From: Auriscalpium vulgare
Lineage: Eukaryota; Basidiomycota; Agaricomycetes; Russulales; Auriscalpiaceae
Length of the DNA: 64,000 nucleotides
Reading direction: 5' to 3'
Assembly (NCBI GenBank): GCA_019915015.1
Contig: JAHBBC010000004.1
Span: 1,984,001-2,048,000 of the forward strand
Shown: piece after piece, positions 1-8,482 of the stretch
Numbering within the stretch: the stretch's first letter is position 1
Layout: every line of letters begins with the position of its first letter
Translations under genes and position numbers: made by a program
The notes under the pieces: generated by a model
The model's database searches: none
Told to the model about the DNA's origin: nothing
The model's input: only the letters and a program-made list of their open reading frames with translations

Positions 1-320
1 GCCTAGTCTCCGTGGATGACCTTGGCACAGACGGTAGTCGTTCGGTTGAGAACTTGGATAAAACAAAGACAAAACAAAGGAACTGCGAAACGGGCGTCGC
101 CGGCCGGAGCGGGCAGGCCCCGGCCCCGGCGGTTACGAGCACGTGACGCAAACCTGGCACGCGTTCAGCTTGGCACGCGGTCCTTGGTCCCGAACTCCAT
201 TGTCCTGCACGACCACACCCTCGAGGTCTGTGGCCGGAATTCCTGCTTAAAAGCTTGTCTCGAGAGCCTTCGTAGGTCTGTCTCTTCCCCCCATCTTCCT
301 TCAATCTGCTTGCGCTCAAC
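1..320 (+). promoter_or_regulatory. Upstream region of the first long-form FunK1 gene
   Basis: No gene is seen here. Positions 181-320 form a conserved promoter block shared by all four long-form FunK1 loci (also 8343-8482, 18474-18613, 27993-28129). It has a GACCACACC segment, a TATA-like run TGCTTAAAAGCTT about 75 bp before the start, a CT-rich stretch (GTAGGTCTGTCTCTTCC) and a CTCAAC directly before the ATG. Positions 1-130 match 8140-8250 upstream of the next long-form gene, so the homology extends beyond the core promoter. That these elements act as a promoter is inferred from position and conservation. Confidence 0.6.
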
Positions 321-2600
321 ATGCCCTCTTTCTCCTACGTGAAGGAAGCGACTGAAAGCACTCCCGTTAAACACGGCCTCTCCGGAAGACAGCCATTCTC
401 TACCAATCCAAACTCAGGAGACGCAGGGCACAAGTATCTCCAGGCCGACACCGACATGCAGCACATGTTCGTCGGACCAGTCCCCTTGGCTCAGTTCCTG
501 GAAGATTTCGTGCCGTCGGCAACGGGTGTGCGCCCTGCGAACTCCATCGACATGGCCATGGAAGGCAAAGGCTACGAGAATAAGTTTGTGAGCACTCCAT
601 CTTCATCCATCCAACAGTCCGACTGACCCATGTAAGATCGCCGCGGTTCACGCGAGTAAAATCTGCCCCAACCTTGTCTTCGTCAACACGACCTCGAAGG
701 GAGACAAAAGCTACGAGGAGGTTCGAAAGGCTGACATCTCGGCCTTCATTCGCCCCCAGCCTGGCGAGCCTCAAGTGACCAGGGACAGAGCCGACTATCG
801 CGATGTCGAGCTGTTCTTCGAAGTGAAGCCGGCCAAGGGAGATCCCTTCGTGGATCCGAAGGCCGTCGTTACTGGTGACGAGCGAAAAGATTTCATCTTC
901 GAGGGCAAGTCTGGTGTGGCTGCGAGCACCAGAGGCCAGATGATTTCGTACGCGCTGGCACAGAACGCATCCCAATTCAGGACCTGCTCCTTTTCGGTCT
1001 TTCTCTGCGCGGGCGAGGCGCGCCTCATGCGATGGGAACGCGGCGGTGTCTTCGTCACCGAGATTTTCGAGTGGCGGGGCAATCCTCTCTTCGCCGAGTT
1101 CCTCTGGCGTTTCAACCACATGACTGCCACCCAGCGCGGACGCGATCCGACTGTCACCGTGCCCACGCAGGCTGAAGCTGAGGCCGCTCGCGCCGTTCTT
1201 ACTGCCTCCGGTCACTTCCCCGATGGCGTGCCGAAGGTCCTTCACAAGTTCCTCGTCCACGACGACGTGCAAGATGTCGACATGTTTTTCGTCGCTCCCA
1301 GCGCCGTGACCCATAGCCGTGTGCTCACCGGCCGCGCTACCGCTGGGTACATTGCCTACGACGTGCAGACGCATGCGTGCGTCTACCTCAAGGACTCGTG
1401 GCGTCTTGCCCTGAAGGATCTGGAGAAGGAAGGCGCCATCTATCGTCTGCTCCACGAGAAGGGCGTCCCGCACATCGCGCCGCTGGTGTGCGCCGGCGAC
1501 GTACTAAACGGCGACGGAAGCCCGCAGCGTACGAGGACCCACGAGTACAGGACCGCTTCGTGGGCTTGCTACACCAAGACTCTGATGCCGCATGTGCATT
1601 ATCGGCTCGTTCTAGGCATCGTCGGGACCGCGCTGAAATCGTTCAGTTGCACGCGCGATCTGTGCGTTGCGATACGAGATGCTGCCGAAGGTGCGAGTGC
1701 CTTAGACGCTAATCTGAATGCTGTCTGACCTCTGACCACCACAGCGCATGCACGAGCTTACGAACTCGCGGAAGTTTTGCACCGGGATATCAGCGCCGGG
1801 AACATCCTCTTCTACAAGACCGAGGACGGTGTCATTAGAGGACTTTTAATCGACTGGGATCTGTGCAAGATCATCCGGAAGCTGGAGAAGGAGAGTCGGC
1901 GGCAAGACTGGCGCACGGTGAGTGATCATCTTATTTTCTCGCGCCGAGTCTCATGCCACTCCAGGGTACATGGCAGTTCATGTCTGGACTGCGATTGGCC
2001 AACCCCGCGAAGCCGCACGAACTTTCCGACGACCTCGAATCCTTCGTCCATGTTCTGACGTACAATCTCGTTCTCTATCGCCCGATGGGCAACGACAATG
2101 TTTCCGTAAACGTCCGTGTCGTCTTTGAAGACTACAGTCTTCGCGCAAGAGACCAAGTCGCAGTCGGCGGTGATGGCAAGAAGTCGTTCTTTGGGAGCAC
2201 CGTTTTTCAGAACAGTATGCTCCGCGACGCTCTGCCCGAGCCCTGCGCCAACATTGTGGGCGAGCTCAGGCGTCTTTTTGCTCCCCTTTATCTTGACGAG
2301 GAGTTTGTGAAGGAGGATCAGATTGTTGCGGCCCGTAAAGCACTTCAATCATCCGATGCCTTGCTAAAGATATTCGGGACCTGGCTTGCCAAGGACGGAT
2401 GGCTAGCCGACGATGGCTGCGAGCCTGTTGAAATCGAATCTTGGGAGCCGCGAACCAAGCGCACGAGCTCTTATATCTCGGACACGCCATCGGATACCTC
2501 CCGGTCAAGCAAGCGGCGCAAGTCGCTCATCCAGTCCAGCAACGGCAACTCCCTGCACGCCAATTCGTTGAACTCGCTGCCGGAAGGCCACGCCATATAG
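321..2600 (+). CDS. FunK1 fungal-type protein kinase, long form (copy 1)
   Basis: Predicted Ser/Thr-type kinase of the basidiomycete-expanded FunK1 family, about 709 residues over four exons. Exon 1 (321-587) ends at GTGAGC and exon 2 starts after GTAAG near 637. Two further introns follow AEG (about 1690-1744) and QDWRT (1918-1966). Residues 90-275 form an N-terminal domain with D122 (ADI), E151-V-K153 and Q190-M-I-S-Y194. The kinase part has a Gly-rich GRATAG at 321-326, Lys341 in VYLKDSWR, HRDISAGN at 453-460 and DWDLC at 477-481, where most kinases have DFG. GTWQFMSG opens the last exon. The tail carries SDTPSDTS repeats and KRRK, a possible nuclear signal. The start was chosen by the conserved MPSFSYVKEA and promoter. 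The 3' half from 1930 belongs to the tandem repeat. Substrate and role are unknown. Confidence 0.88.
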
Positions 2601-2873
2601 CTGCCCGTGCGTAGACTTTGCATTCTTGTTCAACATTTAGTGACGCTCATATCACCTTTGTAGTAAGTAGATCTCCCCGCCTTCCGTCTCCTCCGCCACG
2701 AGCCACGGACGTGGCCAGTTACACGAATTGCGCACCGAGTTCTTTGAACATGTTGTTATGACTTCTCTATGTAGATATGTACAGTTACATGGTATCAAAC
2801 GCAGTGCATGTCTTCCGATGTCACCCAATATTGGGGTCTGCAGGACGAGAAGATGATTGTAGACGTCCGTCAA
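2601..2873 (+). other. FunK1 3' flank with target-site copy
   Basis: This non-coding flank is shared with other FunK1 loci (compare 10769-11040). It contains the phrase GCACCGAGTTCTTTGAACAT and a TATGTAGATATGTACAGT block that recur after every long-form gene. It ends with a 16-nt sequence, TGTAGACGTCCGTCAA at 2858-2873, which reappears at 4227-4242 and brackets the following insertion. Confidence 0.55.
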
Positions 2874-4226
2874 TCCCTGGTCTCGACTAGAGACCGAGGC
2901 TTGTCCTGGCTCGAAAGACGTCGCTTTTGCCTCGATGGGGATATCCATTCCGGCCCGTTTTGCCGTCTCCTGTCTCACTTTTTCTCCTGTCCTCTCTGCC
3001 TGACCCTCTCTCTCCTTGCGCCCTCCCGTTTCTGCTCGCTGCTCGCTCCCTCACCGCCTTTCAGGTTGTCATGCCGAGCACTAAATGCCCTCGCGATGAT
3101 TCGCCCGGCCCCCTCTCCAGGACACGTCAACGTCTTGCACCCGGTGCGTCCTTTCTGCCTGCCCCAGTTTCCCACCTTGTGCCTTCCCATCCGTTTTGCT
3201 CGCTGCTCTACTCTCAGCCTCGCTTCCTCACCGCCCTTTAGGTTGACATGCCGAGCACTAAACGACCTCGCGATGACTCGCCCAGCCCCCTCTCCAGGAC
3301 ACCTCTACGTCTTGCACCCGGTGCGCATGCTTTTCGCTTTTCTCCTGTCCACGACCCCCACCTGAACACACATCTAGCAGACACTACCAATGCCTTTCCC
3401 TCCGGTTCCTCTTTGCCCGTCGAAGACACCCCGCTCTTGCCATCTTACGTCTCTGGCCGGCACGGCGCGTCGACGTCCCGCCCTGTCAGCTTCTCTCTGT
3501 CAGCTTCTCTGGTGCTTGCACTGGTGATTCTCCTCCTCTACCTTCCGCGCAAATCTCCAGTTCTCCCGGCCCCACTCACCCTGCTCATAGTCCGCCTCCA
3601 GTGTCCATTGCCCCCGTCGGCTGGGTGGACCCCGTCTTAAGCCCATGCGCGCGCTCATCACCCGGTGTAATCAGTCTCCGTGAGTTGTCTGCTCTTACTA
3701 CGCTTGCTTTTCGGCTGACCTTCTTCTAGCGAACCTTGCACTCTGGGCCGTACGCCGCCGACATCTGTCCCCCGTGTGCCTCCCTCCGCTGCTCCTCGTC
3801 CTTTGGCGGTGCTCCATGCCAGCAACTGATCAGCCTGTACGACAGCAGCAGTGGGGCCACTTTCACCGCCTATGGCCGGCGCTCAGCCCCCGACTCCCGA
3901 GCCGACGAGAATGTCGTCGCACGCGCCCTTGGGAGCACCATGCTGTGTGGGTCGGTGTATTGACGAAGACGAGGGCCTCTCACGGCTTGCCCGTTCGCCG
4001 CGAGTTCGTAGAGGACCTTATCTTTGCGGATCTCTCGTTGCCAACTCGTTGCTCCTAAATGTGCTCCGAAACTACTTAGTCTCCAGCTTGTATTTTATTG
4101 CTGTTAGAGTATTAGAGTATAATGTATTGATGCGGCCCGAAGTTCACTTGCTTTACTTTAGCAATCGACGGAGCCTTAGGCGTCCCGCTCAAGAGACCAG
4201 GGTATGCCCGGTAGGGCTGTGTATCA
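2874..4226 (+). mobile_element. Retroposon-like insertion with 16-bp target duplication
   Basis: This 1353-bp insertion into FunK1 flanking DNA is bracketed by perfect 16-bp direct repeats (2858-2873 and 4227-4242). Its 5' part is CT-rich and holds two tandem diverged copies of about 180 bp (about 3025-3165 and 3200-3330). Each copy has a ...CAGGTTG/TAGGTTG acceptor-like end followed by ATGCCGAGCACTAAA. The longest frame (3248-3640) starts with MPSTKRPRDD and is not recognised. A 16-bp duplication and tandem 5' monomers suggest a non-LTR element that has lost its enzyme-coding part. The ends also hold CCCTGGTCTC and GAGACCAGGG, so a TIR element is an alternative. No transposase or reverse transcriptase is visible. 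Confidence 0.5.
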
Positions 4227-4334
4227 TGTAGACGTCCGTCAACACGCACTGGCACTGGAGTTTCCCGGGCCGGAGGGAAACAAACTTACATAACGAAAAG
4301 CGCGCGGCCCCGGGTAAGCGCTGGCACGGCTACT

Positions 4335-5070
4335 GTACACTCCTGGTGTCCAGATGGCTGGCCTTGCTCCCACTGCACCTCAGTGGCCTGGAGATGTATG
4401 CACAGCGTGGCATGGTGTGTGGAGAGTGGCCGTATGGCACGCGGCGCCCTCAGCAGTGTCCGATGGCCTAAGGCCACTTGCTGTGGTTCTCTCCTTCCTG
4501 TCCGTTTCGCCCTTTCCTATATTGCCGCGCAGACCTCCTGCTGCAATAGTTTTTGTATGTGCAGCGACAACCCTCGGGACCCTTGGTCCACTATGTGAGT
4601 CGTGATTTGCTCGGGCTCGCGGCTACAGAATGCCCGCGACATTATTCATGGCCTGCGGCATCGCCCGCGCCGCACGCACATCCCCCCCGTCATGCTCGCG
4701 CGCGCCGAGATCGGAGGCTTTTCCCCACCGGGGTTTTTACTGCCCTGATTGACAACGCGACGTGTTAGGTCCTCATGTGGTGGACTTAGACGGGTTGCTG
4801 CTACACTACTTTCTCTCCTTTAGGGCTTGTCTTTGTCGTGACTCTTCTCTGTTCTGTGGGTTTTTGCTTTCGAACAGGTTGTCCCAACTGGTGGGTTGTG
4901 TCCAGTTTCCTGTGCGTGGCATTTACGAAGCAGTTTTAGGGTTGTGTCATCCGTGGCGTAGATTTAGTATGTCTTTGTATGTACAGTGCCCTCTCTACGT
5001 ATAGCGCGGACCCCCGCTATGTTCCTCATCGGGACCCCTGCGGTTTAATCCTATCCTATCCTATCCTACT
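4335..5070 (+). mobile_element. Insertion ending in a (CCTAT)n tail
   Basis: Relative to other FunK1 promoters, the host sequence GGCACGGCTAC...TTCCTTCCC is broken here by about 730 bp. The insertion ends in repeated CCTAT units (5051-5069), and CTACT occurs at both edges (4330-4334 and 5066-5070). Short tandem repeats at the 3' end resemble the tails of some non-LTR retrotransposons, so a 5'-truncated LINE remnant is my best guess. I see no credible coding frame. Confidence 0.42.
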
Positions 5071-5337
5071 TCCTTCCCTGTCGTTCCTCGTCGAGGAGTG
5101 TGCAGCCGTCGCCGCCTGATCGACTCCGTGCCGGTAGGCATTTATCACCATTTGCTGAGAATAAATCAGACACAAAAGAAACACGGACCAGCTGGCCTTG
5201 GCAAGCATCCTTTTTGACACGTGGCTCTTTGGTCTCCTTGGACCCACGACCACAGCCTTGAGAATTTGTGACCTCTCTCTTGACTAAGAGAATCTGCGTA
5301 GGTCTGCCTCTTCTCCCTCATTCTCCTTTAGCTCAAC
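5071..5337 (+). promoter_or_regulatory. Short-form FunK1 promoter block
   Basis: The conserved upstream block of short-form FunK1 genes contains GTTCCTCGTCGAG, the phrase GACTCCGTGCCGG, a GACCACAGCC segment, GCGTAGGTCTGCCTCTTC and AGCTCAAC before the ATG. It is homologous to the long-form promoter over GACCACA...GTAGGTCT. Equivalent blocks precede the starts at 11402, 15469, 21533 and 33207. Promoter activity is inferred. Confidence 0.5.
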
Positions 5338-7057
5338 ATGCCTATCTCCTACCTGAAGGAAGCCGCCGCCGAAAGCACTCACGGCCCCTCCGGAACGGAA
5401 CTTTTCTCCAAGGACTCGTGGCGGCTCGCTCTCCATGATTTGGGGTCGGAAGAAGAAATGCATCGACTGCCCCCCGAGGACGTTGTCCCGCACATCGCGG
5501 CGCTGTGTGCGGGTGACGTGCTGAGCGAGTACAGGAGCGCCTCGTGGGCTTGCTACACCAAGACACTCCTGCCGCATGTGCATTACCGGATCGTTGTAGG
5601 CATCGTTGGGACCGCACTGAAAAAATTTAGCTCCACTCGCGATCTGTGCGTTGCGATACGAGACGCGGCCGACGGTGCGAGTGCTTTAGAAAGCTCCTAA
5701 TGCTGCCTGACCTCTGATCACCACAGCGCATGCACGGGCTTACGAGCTCGCGAGAGTGTTACACCGTGATATCAGCGCCGGCAACATTCTCTTCTACAAG
5801 ACCGCGGACGGTATCATCAGCGGAATCTTAATTGACTGGGATCTGTGCAAGATCATCGGGAAGCCATGGAGAAGGAGAGTAGGCGCCGGCAAGAGTGGCC
5901 TACCGTGAGTGCTTGATATCATCAACTATCAACTATACTACAGGAGCACGGTGCCCCGAGATACCCGACATAACTCTGACATCTGATTGGTCGACGCGTC
6001 ACCATGGCGTCGTTATTCGCGTCCGAATTTTGTCCTCAGTGGAAGCGCCCGTCCCGAGAGCAGACACTACTAGCCTGTTGCCCGCATCCCCTGCGTCTTG
6101 CGTCTCCGATCCCAACACCATGTCTCTACCATTTCCCAGCACACGGACTTACAGTGTAGCGCTAGAGGTCCACTAAGAGTCTAAGAGTCCCCAGGCATAG
6201 GGAAGCCGTGCCCGCCTGCCCCAGCAATGGTGGAAAAGCCCGAGCCCGACAACGCGCCGGACGCGGCGGCGAGAACATGTAGTACTGTACGTGTCTTCAA
6301 CTGCTCCATCTATGCGTTTTTCTGACCGCGTTCCATCCCCGGCGAACAAGTTGACTAGCCAGTCAAGCAGCTGGCCTACCCTCAAGGAACTGTTGGGTAG
6401 TTAGTATGCTGCTCCCTGTTTATCCGCGCACGGGTCGGGTGCTGGGCGCGATCGGCCAGTGGATCTCAGACTCTCGGCAGACACCTTATGTGGCTCCCAT
6501 CATGGTTGCTGTCCCCAGTATTCACCGCCCACCCGTTGCCTGGCTGTCCTCACTCAGTCATAGCGCAAGTCACAGTTCACAATATTCTATGAGCATAGCA
6601 TAACATTGGAGCGTCTACCAGATTCATGTGGGTGGCTGCCTGTTACCTACGCCTCCGAGTCCCGACAGACAGCTCCACAGAATCCCGCGACGATTTGGTC
6701 AACGGGGGCGGCGCGCCGCATGCGACTCGGATTAAATTCACGCTTGGCAATCACTGGCTATCTTTGTAGCAGGGGGTACGGGGCCACAGAGCTGCCCATC
6801 GGCAGATGGGCAGCGGATGTGGCCACTGAGGTTTTACTACGTTATATGTAAACGTCCACAGTCCAACAGTACAATGATTATCTTGGTAGCCTTTATATTC
6901 CTCACCAAGACATCGTTTCCGTGACCCTCCCGTGCGACGGCACGGGTCACGACTAGTTTTATTGACTTGGTCACCGAGTCTCATACCGCTTCAGGGCACA
7001 TGGCGGTTCATGTCGGGGCTGCGGCTGTTACATCCAGCATCTCCGAGACCCCAACCC
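5338..7057 (+). pseudogene. Broken short-form FunK1 kinase (Helitron-interrupted, 3' truncated)
   Basis: This is a short-form FunK1 relic. The first exon starts MPISYLKEAA and keeps Lys25 in FSKDSWR. After an intron near 5670-5725 the HRDISAGN and DWDLC motifs are intact. Three lesions follow. Two extra bases near 5864-5866 (AAGCCATGGAG against AAGCTGGAG in paralogues) shift the frame just after DWDLCKI. About 1.04 kb of Helitron-like DNA sits in the next intron. The last exon survives only as about 75 bp (GTWRFMSGLRL, from about 6994), after which the sequence switches to an unrelated dehydrogenase gene. It cannot encode a full kinase. The duplicate is at 15469-17188. Confidence 0.85.
5919..6956 (+). 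mobile_element. Non-autonomous Helitron-like element, copy 1
   Basis: The element occupies a FunK1 intron whose uninterrupted version is seen at 10075-10130. The 5' end lies at one of the TC dinucleotides after A in the 5918-5930 segment (TCATCAACTATC, then TCAACTATACTAC). The 3' end is CTAG at 6953-6956, followed by T. Six nt before it is a hairpin with stem CCCGTGC/GCACGGG and loop GACG (6929-6946). A TC start, a 3' hairpin, a CTAG end and no terminal inverted repeats are the hallmarks of Helitrons. No RepHel helicase is present, so it would be non-autonomous. Its cargo is not recognised. Confidence 0.75.
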
Positions 7058-7686
7058 CGTTATATTCATGGAGCCGAAGATTCTCTACCGCTCTGCCAGT
7101 GAGTTCTCACGTTCTTGCCGTCGAGGGCTACCCGCTTGTACACCCTAGTCGAGCAAGTACCCATCGACGATTTTGAGCTGCCCATAGGCCGCGCGGAAGT
7201 GCTCATACCGGGCGCTGACCTGACGCTACTCTCGTGGGGCACGCCCCTCTTCCACTGCCAGTCTGCGAGACGGCGCTCTCTATGCTCGAGAGCCCACCGC
7301 CCGCGCTCGCTCCCCACGTACCCGCGGCCCTGCGCGGCGCGAAAGTCGAGCTCATCGACCTGCGCACGATCCTCCCGTGGGACATCGAGACGGTGCTCGA
7401 AAGCGTGCAGCGCACCGGGCGCCTCGTCGTCGTGCACGAGGCGAGCAAGACTGCCGGCGTCGGCGCAGAGATCGCGGCGGAGGTGCAGCGCCGCGCGTTT
7501 TTGAAGCTCAATGCGCCGGTGAGGCGCGTGACAGGCTGGGAGTGAGTGTACTTCTTGCATTTGTGGATTATTCAGCTGATATGCTCCCGTTTGTGCAGCA
7601 CACCGATGGGTTTGCAGTACGAGAAGTTCATAATCCCCGATGCAGTTCGCGTGCTGGATGCGATCGTCGAGACACTGTCATACTAG
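7058..7686 (+). pseudogene. 3' fragment of branched-chain 2-oxoacid dehydrogenase E1-beta gene
   Basis: The sequence encodes the C-terminal part of a mitochondrial E1-beta subunit (BCKDHB type): MEPKILYRSA, an intron (about 7098-7148), EQVPIDDFELPIG, VELIDLRTILPWD, RLVVVHEASK, a second intron (about 7543-7597), then GLQYEKFIIPDAVRVLDA and a TAG at 7684-7686. The real subunit binds thiamine diphosphate with E1-alpha in branched-chain amino-acid breakdown. Here the N-terminal two thirds is missing. An 8-nt insertion (7259-7266) between FHC and ETALSM shifts the frame. Retained introns show DNA-level capture, not retroposition. It is joined directly to a FunK1 3' remnant. The duplicate is at 17189-17817. 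Confidence 0.85.
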
Positions 7687-8482
7687 TAACGAAGCAATAA
7701 TTGTAGATGTTCGGCAACAGGACACCACATCTCTAGAGGGAAACAAAGAAAGCGCGCCGGGTAAGCACACGGCTGGTTATCATGAACCGTCAGATGGCGC
7801 TTCCTTCAGCTTCAGCTTCGTTCCTCGTCGAGTGCTCAGTGACTGTCTGACCGACTCCGTGCCGGTGGGCATTCATCACCATTTTCTGAGAACTTTTGAA
7901 CGTCTCCATATTACTAGCCGAATAGACACAAAGGAAACACGAACATGCACGAACATGCATGAGATTTCATTACCGCATAAATCGACTGACGAGGTTTCGA
8001 CAACAGTCAATGCCACCGAGTGGCCCTCCGCGTCGAGAATGACTAGTAATCCTAATACATCCTTCGGATCGTTATGTCAATTTTGAGTGGGGGGAAAGGA
8101 AGACTTTCTGCTCGTTCACCGTCGCGATCGAGTCGGGTGAGGCTTAGTCTCCTGGGTTGACCTTGGCACAGACGATAAGTCGTTCGGCTGAGAACTTGGA
8201 TCCGGTGTACCGGGACAAAACAAAGGATATGCGAACCAGCCGCCAGTGACCGTGTGGCCGCCTCCTGGGACAGGCCGGCCGCCGGCTGCCGGCGGTTACG
8301 GGCACGTGACGCAAACCTGGCACGCGTTCAGCTTGGCACGCGGTCCTTGGTCCCGAACTCCATTGTCCTGCACGACCACACCCTCAAGGTCTGTGGCCGG
8401 AAATCCTGCTTAAAAGCTTGTCTCGAGAGCCTCCGTAGGTCTGTCTCTTCCCCCATCTTCCTTCAATCTGCTTGCGCTCAAC
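7687..8482 (+). promoter_or_regulatory. Upstream region of long-form FunK1 copy 2
   Basis: No gene is seen. Positions 7700-7900 are a diverged copy of the short-form FunK1 promoter block (GACTCCGTGCCGGTGGGCAT is recognisable). Positions 8140-8250 match the start of the window, and 8343-8482 is the conserved long-form promoter with TGCTTAAAAGCTT and CTCAAC before the ATG. The stretch is thus a mosaic of two FunK1 upstream regions. Confidence 0.5.

Noticed and set aside
400..1473. Long minus-strand open frames opposite FunK1 exons (also 8734-9474 and 18865-19605)
   Set aside because: They mirror a GC-rich coding strand with strong third-position bias, have no introns or motifs, and vanish where the sense gene has introns.
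3248..3640. 130-residue plus-strand frame MPSTKRPRDD as a gene
   Set aside because: It lies inside a bracketed insertion, its start is tandemly duplicated, and the C-terminal half is low-complexity; it is treated as part of the element.
7066..7560. Minus-strand 164-residue frame over the dehydrogenase fragment
   Set aside because: It is antisense to a clearly recognisable E1-beta fragment and has no similarity that I recognise.
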